From Mycolicibacterium iranicum (GTDB lineage: Bacteria > Actinomycetota > Actinomycetes > Mycobacteriales > Mycobacteriaceae), in assembly GCF_014190915.1 (NCBI RefSeq), contig NZ_JACHVU010000003.1:124001-188000 (forward strand): a stretch of DNA of 64,000 nt. The letters run 5' to 3'. Of this stretch, positions 38,540 to 49,029 are shown piece after piece (positions within the stretch are counted from its first letter, which is position 1; the number at the start of each line of letters is the position of its first letter). Made by a program: the position numbers and the translations under genes. A model generated the notes under the pieces. The model ran no database searches. It had not been told where the DNA came from and saw only the letters and a program-made list of their open reading frames with translations.

Positions 38540-39001
38540 ATGCCGGGTATCGCCGAACTGGCCCTCGCGGGAGCGCCCATTGCGGGTGGAGCACTGCTCG
38601 GCCTGGCCGCCGGCAACCTCAGGACGCCCGACATCCGCGCGTCGATCGCTGCGGACATGGATCTGCTGGAGCGGATCCCGCAGGATCAGGTCCACCGCAG
38701 GGCCGAGTTGCAGCGGGTCATCGACCTGCGCATCGACGGGGTGATCGCCGCGGTGGACAAGAACCGCGAGATGCGCGAGCTCGCGGCGTCCTACCAGGGC
38801 AACTGGCGCGACATCGTCGTGTTCATCTGCGCGATCCTGTTCACCGTCATCTGGTGGAACGTCGAGCACAGCCGAGCCAACTGGCTGCTCATGTTCGTCG
38901 TCCTGATCGTGCTGTCACTTCTTGCCGGCGTCTATGCCGCTCGCGGCGTCGCACGGGCACTCACGTCGGTTCTGCATTCGCGGCGTAGCGCGTCCTCCTG
39001 A
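38540..39001 (+). CDS. Hypothetical membrane protein
   Basis: 153-residue protein with an N-terminal Gly/Ala-rich hydrophobic segment, a charged helical middle (about residues 30-90), and two strong transmembrane helices at about 93-112 and 115-137. An excellent GGAGGAAAA ribosome binding site precedes the ATG. A TAGATT box near 38457 could be the -10. Family not recognised. Confidence 0.7.
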   Translation: MPGIAELALAGAPIAGGALLGLAAGNLRTPDIRASIAADMDLLERIPQDQVHRRAELQRVIDLRIDGVIAAVDKNREMRELAASYQGNWRDIVVFICAILFTVIWWNVEHSRANWLLMFVVLIVLSLLAGVYAARGVARALTSVLHSRRSASS

Positions 39002-39038
39002 GAGTCCTGCGTCGAAAGGGCCTCCGCCGCCGGGACTT

Positions 39039-39776
39039 TCAGCGCAGATGGGTTCCGAAGAACGACTGCATGGCGTCCCAGTGCTGCTCCGCGGCAGCCT
39101 CGTCGTACGGCGCGTTGTCGGGCACCGCGAAGCCGTGCTCGGCGGGATACCACACGATGGTGTGCTCGACGCCTGCCGCGCTCAGCGCCTTGTCCAGGGT
39201 GTCGCCGTTCGAGACGGTGAACGACCTGTCGTTGCGGGCCGCCCCGACGTAGACCGCGGCGCGCATCTTCTCGGCGAGCAGGTGGGGACTTCCGGCGTCG
39301 TCGGAGGCCAGGCCGCCGCCGTGGAATGACATCGCGGCGCTCACGCGCTCGGGCACACGGCCGGCCACCACGAGCGAGGTGCGTCCGCCCATGCAGTACC
39401 CCGTCGTCCCGAACGATTCACCGCCGACCTCCGGGCGCGAGGCCAGGTAGTCGAACAGGGAGGTCGCATCCGAGGCCATGATGTCCGGCGTCACCTTGGC
39501 GATCATCCCGAACAGTCGCCGGCGTTCGGCGTCGTCGCCGAACACCGTCGCCATCTCGAACGGCGCCCAGTCGCCGTCGCGGTAGTACACGTCGGGTACC
39601 AGCACGGCGTAGCCGTAGCCGGCGAGCCTGTCGGCCATGGTCCGGAACGTCTCCCTGGCCCCGCCGGCATCCGGGTAAAGGACGACGCCCGGCCACGGGC
39701 CGTCTCCGCCGGGAGTGTGCAGGGTGACGGGGCAGGAACCGTCAGCGGTCGTGACGGTGTCGGCGATGCGCGGCAT
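39039..39776 (-). CDS. Dienelactone hydrolase family protein
   Basis: 245-residue alpha/beta hydrolase. The nucleophile is cysteine, in TGYCMGGRT (about residue 124), as in dienelactone hydrolases; likely Asp in ARNDRSF and His in AEHGFAV complete the triad. Natural substrate unknown; family members cleave cyclic lactones and esters. Divergent from thyA with a 42-base gap. Confidence 0.87.
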   Translation of the reverse strand: MPRIADTVTTADGSCPVTLHTPGGDGPWPGVVLYPDAGGARETFRTMADRLAGYGYAVLVPDVYYRDGDWAPFEMATVFGDDAERRRLFGMIAKVTPDIMASDATSLFDYLASRPEVGGESFGTTGYCMGGRTSLVVAGRVPERVSAAMSFHGGGLASDDAGSPHLLAEKMRAAVYVGAARNDRSFTVSNGDTLDKALSAAGVEHTIVWYPAEHGFAVPDNAPYDEAAAEQHWDAMQSFFGTHLR

Positions 39777-39805
39777 GGGTCCGTTCTACTCCCGCCCTCT
39801 GGCCG

Positions 39806-39811
39806 TAAGCT
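39806..39811 (+). promoter_or_regulatory. -10 box for leaderless thyA
   Basis: TAAGCT fits TANNNT and ends seven bases before GTG 39819, which supports that start. Confidence 0.5.
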
Positions 39812-39818
39812 GAGGGGC

Positions 39819-40619
39819 GTGCCGATCGCCACGCCGTACGAGGATCTGTTGCGTCTGGTGCTCGATACGGGGATCCCGAAATCGGACCGCACCGGTACGG
39901 GCACCCGGAGCCTGTTCGGCCACCAGATGCGCTACGACCTGAACGCAGGGTTCCCGCTGATCACCACCAAGAAGGTGCACACGAAGTCGATCGTCTACGA
40001 GCTGCTGTGGTTCCTGCGGGGTGACTCGAATGTGCGCTGGCTGCAGGACCACGGTGTGACGATCTGGGACGAATGGGCCTCTCCGACAGGGGATCTCGGT
40101 CCGGTCTATGGGGTGCAGTGGCGGTCGTGGCCGACGCCGTCGGGCGAGCACATCGACCAGATCGCCGCGGCGCTGGACCTGCTGCGCCGTGATCCGGACT
40201 CCCGGCGCAACATCGTCTCGGCCTGGAACGTCGGCGAGATCCCGCAGATGGCGCTCCCGCCGTGTCACGCGTTCTTCCAGTTCTATGTCGCCGAGGGGCG
40301 GTTGAGCTGCCAGCTCTACCAGCGCAGCGCCGACCTGTTCCTCGGCGTGCCGTTCAACATCGCCAGCTATGCGCTGCTCACCCACATGATGGCGGCGCAG
40401 GCCGGCCTCGGGGTCGGCGAATTCGTGTGGACCGGCGGTGACTGCCACATCTACGACAACCATGTCGAGCAGGTGACCGAACAGCTGTCCCGCGACCCCC
40501 GCCCCTATCCCGAACTCGTTCTCGCGCCGCGGGATTCGATCTTCGACTACACCTATGAGGACGTCGTCATCAAGAGTTATGACCCGCATCCGGCGATCAA
40601 GGCCCCGGTGGCGGTATGA
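39819..40619 (+). CDS. thyA: Thymidylate synthase ThyA
   Basis: Folate-dependent methylation of dUMP to dTMP, producing dihydrofolate that the adjacent dfrA product recycles. 266 residues, close to the 264 of E. coli. The catalytic Cys is in [12 protein letters not shown] (about 149) and the dUMP-binding RRNIVSAWN and [13 protein letters not shown] segments are intact. GTG 39819 is chosen from the -10 box and length. The stop codon overlaps an ATG (TATGA at 40615-40619) that begins the repeat array. Confidence 0.97.
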   Translation: MPIATPYEDLLRLVLDTGIPKSDRTGTGTRSLFGHQMRYDLNAGFPLITTKKVHTKSIVYELLWFLRGDSNVRWLQDHGVTIWDEWASPTGDLGPVYGVQWRSWPTPSGEHIDQIAAALDLLRRDPDSRRNIVSAWNVGEIPQMALPPCHAFFQFYVAEGRLSCQLYQRSADLFLGVPFNIASYALLTHMMAAQAGLGVGEFVWTGGDCHIYDNHVEQVTEQLSRDPRPYPELVLAPRDSIFDYTYEDVVIKSYDPHPAIKAPVAV

Positions 40620-40716
40620 GGACTGCTGGCAGGTCCGAATCAACGGACGCGAGGACTGCTGGCAGGTCCGAATCAACGGACGCGAGGACTGCTGGCAGGT
40701 CCGAATCAACGGGTAT
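40618..40716 (+). repeat. Three 33-bp tandem repeats between thyA and dfrA
   Basis: Units at 40618-40650, 40651-40683 and 40684-40716. The first two are identical; the third differs only in its last six bases (gggtat instead of ggacgc). Each unit is 11 codons ([11 protein letters not shown]) in frame with dfrA, and an ATG at 40616 overlapping the thyA stop could read through all copies into dfrA. Units 1 and 2 contain the perfect stem GTCCG-AATCAA-CGGAC. The array begins and ends at a TATGAGG junction, resembling how MIRU elements sit at overlapping stop/start codons in M. tuberculosis operons, although the sequence is not a MIRU. Confidence 0.9.
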
Positions 40717-41203
40717 GAGGGCACCCCAGCTGACCATGATCTGGGCGCAGTCGAGCTCCGGGGTCATCGGGCGCGGCAACGGCATCCCGTGGCAGGTGCC
40801 CGAGGACATGGCCCGCTTCAAGGAACTGACGATGGGTCAGACGGTGATCATGGGCAGGCAGACGTGGGAGTCGCTGCCCGCGAAGTTCCGGCCGCTGCCG
40901 GGACGCCGGAATGTCGTACTGACCCGCCAGGCTGATTACGTGGCAGACGGCGCAGAGGTCATCACGTCGCTGGAGGACGCCCCGCTCGACGGCGCATGGG
41001 TGATCGGCGGGTCGCAGATCTACGGTCTGGCGATGCCGTTGGCCACCCGGTGCGAGGTCACCGAGGTCGACGTCGACCTGCGCAGGGAGGACGACGACGC
41101 CCTGGCGCCGCTTCTCGACGAGGCCTGGGTCGGCACTGAAGAGGACTGGCGCGACAGCTCGTCGGGGCTGCGCTACCGGTTCTACAGCTTTCAAAGGAAA
41201 TGA
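40715..41203 (+). CDS. dfrA: Dihydrofolate reductase
   Basis: Reduces dihydrofolate to tetrahydrofolate; target of antifolates. 162 residues from ATG 40715, close to the 159-residue M. tuberculosis enzyme. Motifs: [19 protein letters not shown], the substrate Asp in [18 protein letters not shown], and WVIGGSQIY. An in-frame ATG at 40616 would add 33 residues encoded by the repeats; ATG 40736 is another option but would remove part of the first strand. The stop overlaps the next ATG (ATGA). Confidence 0.95.
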   Translation: MRAPQLTMIWAQSSSGVIGRGNGIPWQVPEDMARFKELTMGQTVIMGRQTWESLPAKFRPLPGRRNVVLTRQADYVADGAEVITSLEDAPLDGAWVIGGSQIYGLAMPLATRCEVTEVDVDLRREDDDALAPLLDEAWVGTEEDWRDSSSGLRYRFYSFQRK

Positions 41204-42414
41204 GACTCACCGCTGCGCAGGCGCGGCGGGCCGCGGTCGCCGCGCAGGGGTTTCGCGAATCGAAGCCGGCGGGCGCGGTGAGCCGCGCACACCTCAAGAA
41301 ACTGATCGCGCGGCTGCAGGTGCTACAGCTGGACTCGGTCTCGGTCGCCGTGCGCGCCCACTACGCGCCGGTGTTCAGCCGGCTCGGCCCCTATGACCGC
41401 GACATCCTGGATCGGGCCGCATGGAGCCACTCCGCGCGGTCGCCGCGACTGCTCGTCGAGTACTGGGCCCACGAAGCAGCGCTGATGGCCGTCGACGACT
41501 GGCCCCTGTTGCGCTGGCGGATGCAGGAGTACGTCCACGGCCGTTGGGGCGTCGAGATCGTCAAGAAGAACGCCGCACTCGCCGACGACATCGTGGCGGC
41601 CGTCGCGGCGCTCGGGCCTTCGACGGCCGGACAGATCGAGGCGTACCTGGAGTCCGAACCGCGGGGGCGGAAGGGGCCGTGGTGGGACCGCAGCGACACC
41701 AAGTGGGTCGCCGAGGCGCTGTGGTCGGCGGGTGTGCTGACCACGGCCACCCGGGTCGGCTTCGCCCGGCACTACGACCTCACCGAGCGGGTCCTGCCCG
41801 CCGACGTCGTGAACCGTCACGTCGAGGAGCCAGACGCGGTGCGCGAGCTGACGCGCAAGGCGGCGACCGCACTCGGCATCGCCACCGAAGCAGACCTTCG
41901 GGACTACTTCCGGTTGAACGCGCGGCAGGTGAAGCCGGCGATCGCCGACCTCGTCGCGGCCGGTGATCTCGAACCCGTCGAGGTCGAGGGCTGGACGGCG
42001 CCGGCGTATCTGCGCGCCGGCCAGACGGTGCCTCGCCGTGATCGCGGGACGGCGTTGCTGTGCCCGTTCGATCCACTGATCTTCTTCCGCCCGCGGGTCG
42101 AGCGGCTCTTCGGCGGGTTCCACTACCGGATCGAGATCTACACCCCCGCTCCGAAGCGCCGTTTCGGCTACTACGTGTGGCCGTTCCTGCTGGACGGGGA
42201 CCTCGTGGGCCGCGTCGATCTCAAAGCAGACCGGGTGTCGGGTGCGCTGCAGGTGCTCGGGGCGTTCAGTGAGGACGGTCGCGACCGCGGACGCATCGCC
42301 GCCGGGCTCGTCGGCGAACTGCAGTCGATGGCCGCCTGGCTCGGGCTCAGCGACGTGTCCGTGGGGGATCGGGGCGATTTGGTCGACCCGTTGCGCGCTG
42401 CGTTGGTTAGCTGA
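41200..42414 (+). CDS. YcaQ/AlkX-type winged-helix DNA glycosylase
   Basis: 404-residue protein of the HTH_42 (YcaQ/AlkZ) superfamily of interstrand-crosslink DNA glycosylases. The Gln-x-Asp signature lies in [11 protein letters not shown] (about residue 47), the putative catalytic QxD. Three winged-helix repeats would follow. Its ATG overlaps the dfrA stop, so a base-repair function may be co-expressed with thymidylate/folate genes. DNA repair role is by family, not shown here. Confidence 0.8.
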   Translation: MRLTAAQARRAAVAAQGFRESKPAGAVSRAHLKKLIARLQVLQLDSVSVAVRAHYAPVFSRLGPYDRDILDRAAWSHSARSPRLLVEYWAHEAALMAVDDWPLLRWRMQEYVHGRWGVEIVKKNAALADDIVAAVAALGPSTAGQIEAYLESEPRGRKGPWWDRSDTKWVAEALWSAGVLTTATRVGFARHYDLTERVLPADVVNRHVEEPDAVRELTRKAATALGIATEADLRDYFRLNARQVKPAIADLVAAGDLEPVEVEGWTAPAYLRAGQTVPRRDRGTALLCPFDPLIFFRPRVERLFGGFHYRIEIYTPAPKRRFGYYVWPFLLDGDLVGRVDLKADRVSGALQVLGAFSEDGRDRGRIAAGLVGELQSMAAWLGLSDVSVGDRGDLVDPLRAALVS

Positions 42415-42418
42415 CGGC

Positions 42419-43315
42419 ATGGACGTTCTGCGCACCCCCGACGAGCGATTCGCCGACCTGCCCCAGTTTCCCTTCGCACCGCACTACGTGGAGGTCGACG
42501 GCCTGCGGATGCACTACCTCGACGAGGGTCCGCCGGACGCCCCGGTGGTGCTGCTCCTGCACGGCGAGCCGTCCTGGAGCTATCTCTATCGCCACATGAT
42601 CCCCGTGTTGACCGCGGCGGGTCTGCGCGCGGTGGCGCCCGACCTCGTCGGCTTCGGCCGCAGCGACAAGCCGGCCAGGCGCGAGGACTACAGCTACCAG
42701 GCGCACGTCGACTGGACCTGGGCAGCGATCGACGCGATCGGCCTCACCGGGATCACACTGGTGTGTCAGGACTGGGGCGGGCTCATCGGCCTGCGCCTCG
42801 TGGGCGAACATCCCGACCGCTTCGCCCGTGTCGTGGCGGCCAACACCACACTGCCGACCGGCGACCAGGATCCCGGAGAGGCTTTTCTGGCCTGGCAGCG
42901 CTTCAGCCAGGAAACGCCCGACTTCCCCGTGGGTCAGATCGTCAACGGCGGCTGCGTGTCGACGCTCGCACCCGAGGTGATCGCAGCCTACGACGCCCCG
43001 TTTCCCGACGACACCTTCAAGGCGGGCGCGCGCCAGTTTCCGACCCTCGTCCCGACCAGTCCGGACGACCCGGCTGCGCCGGCGAACCGGGCCGCCTGGG
43101 AAGTGCTGCGCCGGTTCGACAAACCGTTCCTGTGCGCGTTCTCCGACTCGGATCCGATCACCCGGGGCGCCGACGCCGCACTGCGCAGGCTCATCCCGGG
43201 CGCGCAGGGGCAGCCGCAGGTCACGATCGCCGGTGGGGGACACTTCCTCCAGGAAGACAAGGGTCGCGAGCTCGCCGCCGTCGTGGTCGACTTCGTCACC
43301 GCCAACCCGACGTAG
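42419..43315 (+). CDS. dhmA: Haloalkane dehalogenase (subfamily I type)
   Basis: 298-residue alpha/beta hydrolase opening LRTPDERFADLPQFPF, characteristic of the DhlA/DhmA group that hydrolyses carbon-halogen bonds. HGEPSWSYLYR holds the oxyanion/halide residues, the nucleophile Asp is in CQDWGGL (about residue 121), an acid is in SDSDPIT and the His in GGGHFLQED (about 277). A Trp in FLAWQRF may be the second halide ligand. Four bases after the glycosylase gene. Confidence 0.85.
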   Translation: MDVLRTPDERFADLPQFPFAPHYVEVDGLRMHYLDEGPPDAPVVLLLHGEPSWSYLYRHMIPVLTAAGLRAVAPDLVGFGRSDKPARREDYSYQAHVDWTWAAIDAIGLTGITLVCQDWGGLIGLRLVGEHPDRFARVVAANTTLPTGDQDPGEAFLAWQRFSQETPDFPVGQIVNGGCVSTLAPEVIAAYDAPFPDDTFKAGARQFPTLVPTSPDDPAAPANRAAWEVLRRFDKPFLCAFSDSDPITRGADAALRRLIPGAQGQPQVTIAGGGHFLQEDKGRELAAVVVDFVTANPT

Positions 43316-43367
43316 TGGCACCGTGCCGGGCGGCGACGCCCCGAGGTGACGCCGCGATCTCTGCGCG

Positions 43368-44477
43368 ATGAGCTGGGGAGTCGGCGTGTTTGGTTGGTGG
43401 CGACGCTGGTGGCAGCAGTCGGACCACTACGACTGGTTCAGCGCGTATCTGCGCGAACGCGGATTGCAGGGGCAGTGGCGGAGCGCCACGTTCGTGTTCA
43501 CGGCGGCGCTCGGAGCCGTGCCGCTCATGATGCTCGCCAGCGACCGGGGCCCCGGCGGTACGGTCGCGACCGTCGTCTCGGTCACGGCCGCGCTGGCCGC
43601 GTTCGCGGCGTCCGCGCTGTGGCTCACCCGTTGGCCCACCAGAACCTGGTCCCTGACCTACACCCTGGTGTGCACCGCGTGTATCGCCGCGGGATGTCTG
43701 GTGGTGCCCGACCCGTACGGCGGTCTCATGGGGTGCACCGTCTTCGCCGTCATCGGCGGGTATCTCGCCTACTTCCACGCTTTCGGGCACGTGGTGACGA
43801 ACTTCTGCGTCGCCATGGGATGCGCCGCGGTGTCGGCATTCCGGATGCTCGCCGGCACCGGTGACGTTCCGATCGTGGCCGCATCGTTCCTGATCGTCCT
43901 GGGGCTGAACGTGGGTGTGCCCTTCGGCGTCCATTCGTTGGTGCATTCGCTGCACATCGACCTGCGCAACTCCGACCGTGATCCGTTGACCGGCCTGCTC
44001 AACCGCCGGTCGTTCTACAGCACCGTCCACGACCTGCTCCTCGGTCGGGAGCCGCTCAACACGCACGTCAACGTCACGATGGTCGACCTCGACGATTTCA
44101 AGAAGCTCAACGACACCCGGGGGCACGCGGTGGGCGATGCCGCGCTGGTCGATGTGGCCGCGGTGCTGCAACGCCACGGTGGCAACGCGGTGCTCGGCCG
44201 ACTCGGCGGCGAGGAGTTCGTGGTCGCCGACATCGACACCGCGTCGCGGCACGCGATCACCGCCGAGCGCATCCGCCGGGGTATCGCGGCGACGCCGTTC
44301 CAGATCACCGCCAGCCTCGGCATCTGCACCGCCACGGTCGAAGCCGGAGCTCCCGTCGAACACCCCGAGTTCATCGAGACGCTCATCCGTGAGGCCGATG
44401 CCGCGATGTATGCGGTCAAACGTGCCGGGGGTGACCGGGTCGGGCACCGTTTCCTCGGCCAGGGCGGGGAGGGCTGA
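43368..44477 (+). CDS. Membrane-bound diguanylate cyclase (GGDEF)
   Basis: 369-residue protein with about six transmembrane helices (residues 40-190) followed by a GGDEF domain. The domain has DPLTGLLNRRSF, VDLDDFKKLND and the active-site GGEEF (about residue 286), so c-di-GMP synthesis is likely. The RxxD inhibitory I-site normally five residues before GGEEF is not present, so feedback inhibition may be absent. No sensor domain beyond the membrane region. Upstream of thyX but with its own spacing. Confidence 0.88.
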   Translation: MSWGVGVFGWWRRWWQQSDHYDWFSAYLRERGLQGQWRSATFVFTAALGAVPLMMLASDRGPGGTVATVVSVTAALAAFAASALWLTRWPTRTWSLTYTLVCTACIAAGCLVVPDPYGGLMGCTVFAVIGGYLAYFHAFGHVVTNFCVAMGCAAVSAFRMLAGTGDVPIVAASFLIVLGLNVGVPFGVHSLVHSLHIDLRNSDRDPLTGLLNRRSFYSTVHDLLLGREPLNTHVNVTMVDLDDFKKLNDTRGHAVGDAALVDVAAVLQRHGGNAVLGRLGGEEFVVADIDTASRHAITAERIRRGIAATPFQITASLGICTATVEAGAPVEHPEFIETLIREADAAMYAVKRAGGDRVGHRFLGQGGEG

Positions 44478-44545
44478 TTCGCCGAAGGTCGTTGCCGCCG
44501 CTCCGGTCCCGAGCGACGTGCCGCAGCGGCCTCCGATCCGCACGT

Positions 44546-44551
44546 TAGGCT
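44546..44551 (+). promoter_or_regulatory. -10 box for leaderless thyX
   Basis: TAGGCT followed by exactly six bases before GTG 44558. Confidence 0.55.
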
Positions 44552-44557
44552 CTGCCG

Positions 44558-45310
44558 GTGGCCGAGATCGCGCCGCTGCGCGTGCAGCTGATCGCCAAGA
44601 CGGAGTTCGCAGCGCCGCCCGACGTGCCGTGGAGCACCGACGCCGAGGGTGGTGCCGCGCTGGTCGAGTTCGCGGGCCGGGCGTGCTACCAGAGCTGGTC
44701 GAAGCCCAATCCCCGCACCGCGACCAACACCGCCTACCTCCGCCACATCATCGACGTCGGACACTTCTCGGTGCTCGAGCACGCGTCGGTGTCGTTCTAC
44801 ATCACCGGGCTGTCGCGCTCCTGCACCCACGAACTCATCCGGCACCGGCATTTCTCCTACTCGCAGTTGTCGCAGCGCTATGTCCCGGAAGACGACTCCC
44901 AGGTGGTCGTCCCGCCCGGGATCGAGGACGACCCCGAGCTGCTGGCGCTGTTCACCGACGCCGCCGACGCGAGCCGGGCCGCCTACACCGATCTCCTGGC
45001 TCGGCTCGAGGCGAAGCTGGCCGAGGTGCCCAACGCGACATTGCGGCGCAAACAGGCCCGGCAGGCCGCCCGCGCCGTGCTCCCGAACGCGACCGAGACC
45101 CGGATCGTGGTCACCGGCAACTACCGCGCGTGGCGGCACTTCATCGCCATGCGCGCCAGCGAACACGCCGACGTGGAGATCAGGCGACTGTCCATCGAGT
45201 GCCTGCGCCGGCTCGTCGAGGTGGCACCACAGGTGTTCTCCGACTTCGAGATCACCGTGCTGGCCGACGGCACCGAGGTCGCGACCAGCCCGTTGGCAAC
45301 CGAGGTCTGA
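44558..45310 (+). CDS. thyX: FAD-dependent thymidylate synthase ThyX
   Basis: 250-residue flavin-dependent thymidylate synthase, unrelated to ThyA in fold. The ThyX signature [13 protein letters not shown] is at about residue 95. Having both ThyA and ThyX is normal in mycobacteria. GTG start fixed by the -10 box. Next gene dapA follows as in M. tuberculosis. Confidence 0.96.
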   Translation: MAEIAPLRVQLIAKTEFAAPPDVPWSTDAEGGAALVEFAGRACYQSWSKPNPRTATNTAYLRHIIDVGHFSVLEHASVSFYITGLSRSCTHELIRHRHFSYSQLSQRYVPEDDSQVVVPPGIEDDPELLALFTDAADASRAAYTDLLARLEAKLAEVPNATLRRKQARQAARAVLPNATETRIVVTGNYRAWRHFIAMRASEHADVEIRRLSIECLRRLVEVAPQVFSDFEITVLADGTEVATSPLATEV

Positions 45311-46264
<954 letters not shown>

Positions 46265-46274
46265 TGGTCGCGCA

Positions 46275-47951
46275 GTGGACCTGACGCACATTCCACCAGG
46301 GCCGCTGGCCCCGGGCGGCCTGCGGATCACCGCGCTCGGCGGTATCGGCGAGATCGGCCGCAACATGACGGTTTTCGAACATCTCGGACGTCTGCTGATC
46401 GTCGACTGCGGGGTGCTCTTCCCGACGCATGACGAGCCGGGCGTGGATCTCATCCTGCCCGACCTGCGCCACGTCGAGGGCCGCCTCGACGACGTCGAGG
46501 CGCTGATCGTCACGCACGCCCACGAGGACCACATCGGGGCGATCCCGTTCCTGCTCAAACAGCGTGCGGACATCCCCATCGTGGGCTCCAAGTTCACCCT
46601 CGCGCTGATCGCCGAGAAGTGCCGCGAGCATCGTCTGAGCCCGAAGCTCCACGAGGTGGCAGAAGGCCAGAAATCCACGCACGGTGTCTTCGAATGCCAG
46701 TACTTCGCCGTCAACCACTCGATCCCGGGGTGCCTGGCGATCGGTGTCCACACCGGCGCCGGGACGGTGCTGCACACCGGTGACATCAAGCTCGACCAAC
46801 TCCCGCCCGATGGCAGGCCGACCGATCTGCCGGGGATGTCGCGCCTCGGCGACGCCGGGGTCGATCTGTTCCTCTGTGATTCGACGAACTCCGAGATTCC
46901 CGGTGTGGGCCCGTCGGAGAGCGAGGTGGGGCCGGCGCTGCACCGTCTGATGCGCGGCGCCGACGGCCGGGTGATCGTCGCGTGTTTCGCCTCGAACGTC
47001 GACCGGGTGCAGTCGATCATCGACGCCGCGGTCGCACTGGGCCGCCGGGTGTCCTTCGTCGGCCGGTCGATGGTGCGCAACATGGGCATCGCGCGAGATC
47101 TCGGCTACCTGAAGGTCGCCGACGAGGACGTGCTGGACATCGCGGCCGCAGAGATGATGCCTGCCGATCGTGTCGTACTGATCACCACCGGAACACAGGG
47201 CGAGCCGATGGCGGCGCTGTCGCGGATGTCGCGTGGTGAGCACCGCAGCATCACGCTGACCGCCGGCGACCTGATCATCCTGTCGTCGTCGCTGATCCCC
47301 GGCAACGAGGAGGCGGTGTACGGGGTCATCGACGCGCTGGCCAAGATCGGGGCCCGGGTCGTCACCAATGCGCAGGCGCGCGTGCATGTTTCGGGTCACG
47401 CCTATGCCGGCGAACTGCTGTTCCTCTACAACGGTGTCCGCCCGCGCAATGTGATGCCCGTCCACGGGACGTGGCGGATGCTGCGCGCCAATGCCGCGCT
47501 GGCGGCCAGGACAGGCGTTCCCGAGGACAACATCGTGCTCGCCGAGAACGGGGTCAGCGTCGATCTGGTGGCGGGCCGGGTGAGCATCTCCGGCGCCGTA
47601 CCGGTCGGCAAGATGTTCGTCGACGGGCTGATCACAGGTGACGTCGGTGACGCCACACTGGGGGAGCGGCTCATCCTGTCGTCGGGATTCGTCGCCGTGA
47701 CCGTGGTGGTGCGCCGGGGCACCGGAAAGCCCGCCGCTCCCGTGCACCTGCATTCGCGCGGCTTCTCAGAGGACCCCAAGGCGCTCGAACCGGTGGCCCG
47801 CCGGGTCGAGGCCGAGCTGGAGAACCTCGCCTCGCAGAACGTCACCGATCCGACCCGGATCGCCCAGGGGGTGCGGCGCACCGTCGGCAAGTGGGTGGGT
47901 GAGACCTACCGCCGCCAGCCGATGATCGTGCCGACGGTCATCGAGATCTGA
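46275..47951 (+). CDS. rnj: Ribonuclease J
   Basis: Metallo-beta-lactamase/beta-CASP ribonuclease with 5'-3' exo- and endonuclease activity, part of the mycobacterial degradosome. 558 residues, same as Rv2752c. Metal motif THAHEDHIGAIP (about residue 80), further ligands in CDSTNSE, and the beta-CASP segment with SGHAYAGE. GTG start, 10 bases after dapA, so co-transcription with dapA is likely. Two hairpins follow the stop. Confidence 0.96.
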   Translation: MDLTHIPPGPLAPGGLRITALGGIGEIGRNMTVFEHLGRLLIVDCGVLFPTHDEPGVDLILPDLRHVEGRLDDVEALIVTHAHEDHIGAIPFLLKQRADIPIVGSKFTLALIAEKCREHRLSPKLHEVAEGQKSTHGVFECQYFAVNHSIPGCLAIGVHTGAGTVLHTGDIKLDQLPPDGRPTDLPGMSRLGDAGVDLFLCDSTNSEIPGVGPSESEVGPALHRLMRGADGRVIVACFASNVDRVQSIIDAAVALGRRVSFVGRSMVRNMGIARDLGYLKVADEDVLDIAAAEMMPADRVVLITTGTQGEPMAALSRMSRGEHRSITLTAGDLIILSSSLIPGNEEAVYGVIDALAKIGARVVTNAQARVHVSGHAYAGELLFLYNGVRPRNVMPVHGTWRMLRANAALAARTGVPEDNIVLAENGVSVDLVAGRVSISGAVPVGKMFVDGLITGDVGDATLGERLILSSGFVAVTVVVRRGTGKPAAPVHLHSRGFSEDPKALEPVARRVEAELENLASQNVTDPTRIAQGVRRTVGKWVGETYRRQPMIVPTVIEI

Positions 47952-47957
47952 CGGCGA

Positions 47958-48038
47958 CCGGACCCTGCGCGTTGTCCGGCCCGCCGCGCTGCGACGGCTG
48001 TCCCGTCGACAAGTCACGGTTACCCCTCGTCAACCGTG
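47958..48038 (+). terminator. Two hairpins after rnj
   Basis: CCGGAC/GTCCGG (47958-47979, 10-base loop) and CACGGTT/AACCGTG (48015-48038, 10-base loop) are perfect stems within 90 bases of the rnj stop. Either may terminate the dapA-rnj transcript. Confidence 0.55.
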
Positions 48039-48366
48039 GCGCGGCGGCCGTGTGAGCACGCACGCTGACGTTGCTCATAACTATTATGCACCTCGTAAAG
48101 AGGAAGGCAAGATCGTGAATGCATTCCCTTTGTCCGCACAATAGAAATCTGCGTAAATAATGGCGTCATCGGCACGATCTCGGTGGTAGTGATTAATGCG
48201 GAGTGGCAAAAGTCCAGCTGAGAGCCGGTGACTCATTGCGTCGGCACATAAATGCCGAATTGCACAGAATGGCGCGGTGCGGCGGCGGCGACGGGCGGTG
48301 CAGGCGCTAACACGCCACAGGCCGGAATCACGCCCTGATGATCATGATTATTTGCTGCCGACGGTG
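48039..48366. other. AT-richer gene-free stretch
   Basis: 328 bases, clearly less GC-rich than anything else in the window between about 48070 and 48260 (runs such as cataactattatg and gcgtaaataatgg). No open frame with coding character on either strand. It lies at the 3' side of the response regulator gene. It may be residual foreign DNA, a regulatory RNA locus, or a replaced intergenic segment. Confidence 0.5.
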
Positions 48367-49029
48367 TCACATCGCTTCCAGGCGGTAGCCCATTCCGCGC
48401 AGTGTCACAAAACGACGGGCCCCGAGCTTGCGGCGGAGATAGCGGACGTAGACGTCGACCACATTGCTTCCGGGGTCGTAGTCGTAACCCCACACCTGCC
48501 TGAGCAGTTGTTCACGTGACAACACCTGTCCCGGGTGTCGCAGGAATGTCTCCGCCAGCGCGAATTCGCGCGCGGACAGGTTGACCGAATAGTCGCCGAC
48601 ATGGGCTTTGCGGGTGCGGAGATCGAGCCGCAGCCCGCCATAGGACAGCGTCGTCAGCTCTGCCACCCGCTCCGGGGCCAGGCGCAACCGGACCCGGGCC
48701 AGCAACTCCTCGAACCGGAACGGCTTCAGGAGGTAGTCGTCGGCGCCGCCCTCGAGGGTCGCCACGGTGTCGGCGGCGCTGGTGCGCGCCGTGAGCACCA
48801 CGACCGGTAGGGCGCTGCCCTCGGCGCGCAGCCGCTTCAGCACCGTGAACCCGTCCATTCCGGGCAGGCCGGTGTCGAGCACCATCAGGTCGAAATCGCC
48901 GCTGCGTGCGTACGCGTAGGCCGACGGTCCGTCGGCGACAACGGTGACCGAGAAGCCGTTGGCCGACAGCCCTTTCCGCACGAAGGACGAGATCCGGGGT
49001 TCGTCTTCGGCGATCAGGACAGATGCCAT
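48367..49029 (-). CDS. OmpR-family response regulator
   Basis: 220-residue two-component regulator. Receiver domain with acidic pocket AEDEP (residues 7-11), phosphoacceptor Asp52 in MVLDTGLPGMDG and Lys in LLKPF; then a winged-helix DNA-binding domain ending VTLRGMGYRLEAM. All key residues are intact. The start ATG 49029 overlaps the end of a histidine-kinase remnant. The receiver could only be phosphorylated by another kinase or act unphosphorylated. Target genes unknown. Confidence 0.93.
   Translation of the reverse strand: MASVLIAEDEPRISSFVRKGLSANGFSVTVVADGPSAYAYARSGDFDLMVLDTGLPGMDGFTVLKRLRAEGSALPVVVLTARTSAADTVATLEGGADDYLLKPFRFEELLARVRLRLAPERVAELTTLSYGGLRLDLRTRKAHVGDYSVNLSAREFALAETFLRHPGQVLSREQLLRQVWGYDYDPGSNVVDVYVRYLRRKLGARRFVTLRGMGYRLEAM

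Noticed and set aside
40616..40714. N-terminal 33-residue extension of DHFR as the default product
   Set aside because: Kept as a finding, not as the annotated start: ATG 40715 gives the normal length and the extension has no counterpart in known mycobacterial DHFRs.
48233..48493. 86-codon minus-strand open frame at the end of the response regulator gene
   Set aside because: Overlaps the regulator C-terminus out of frame and shows no coding character.
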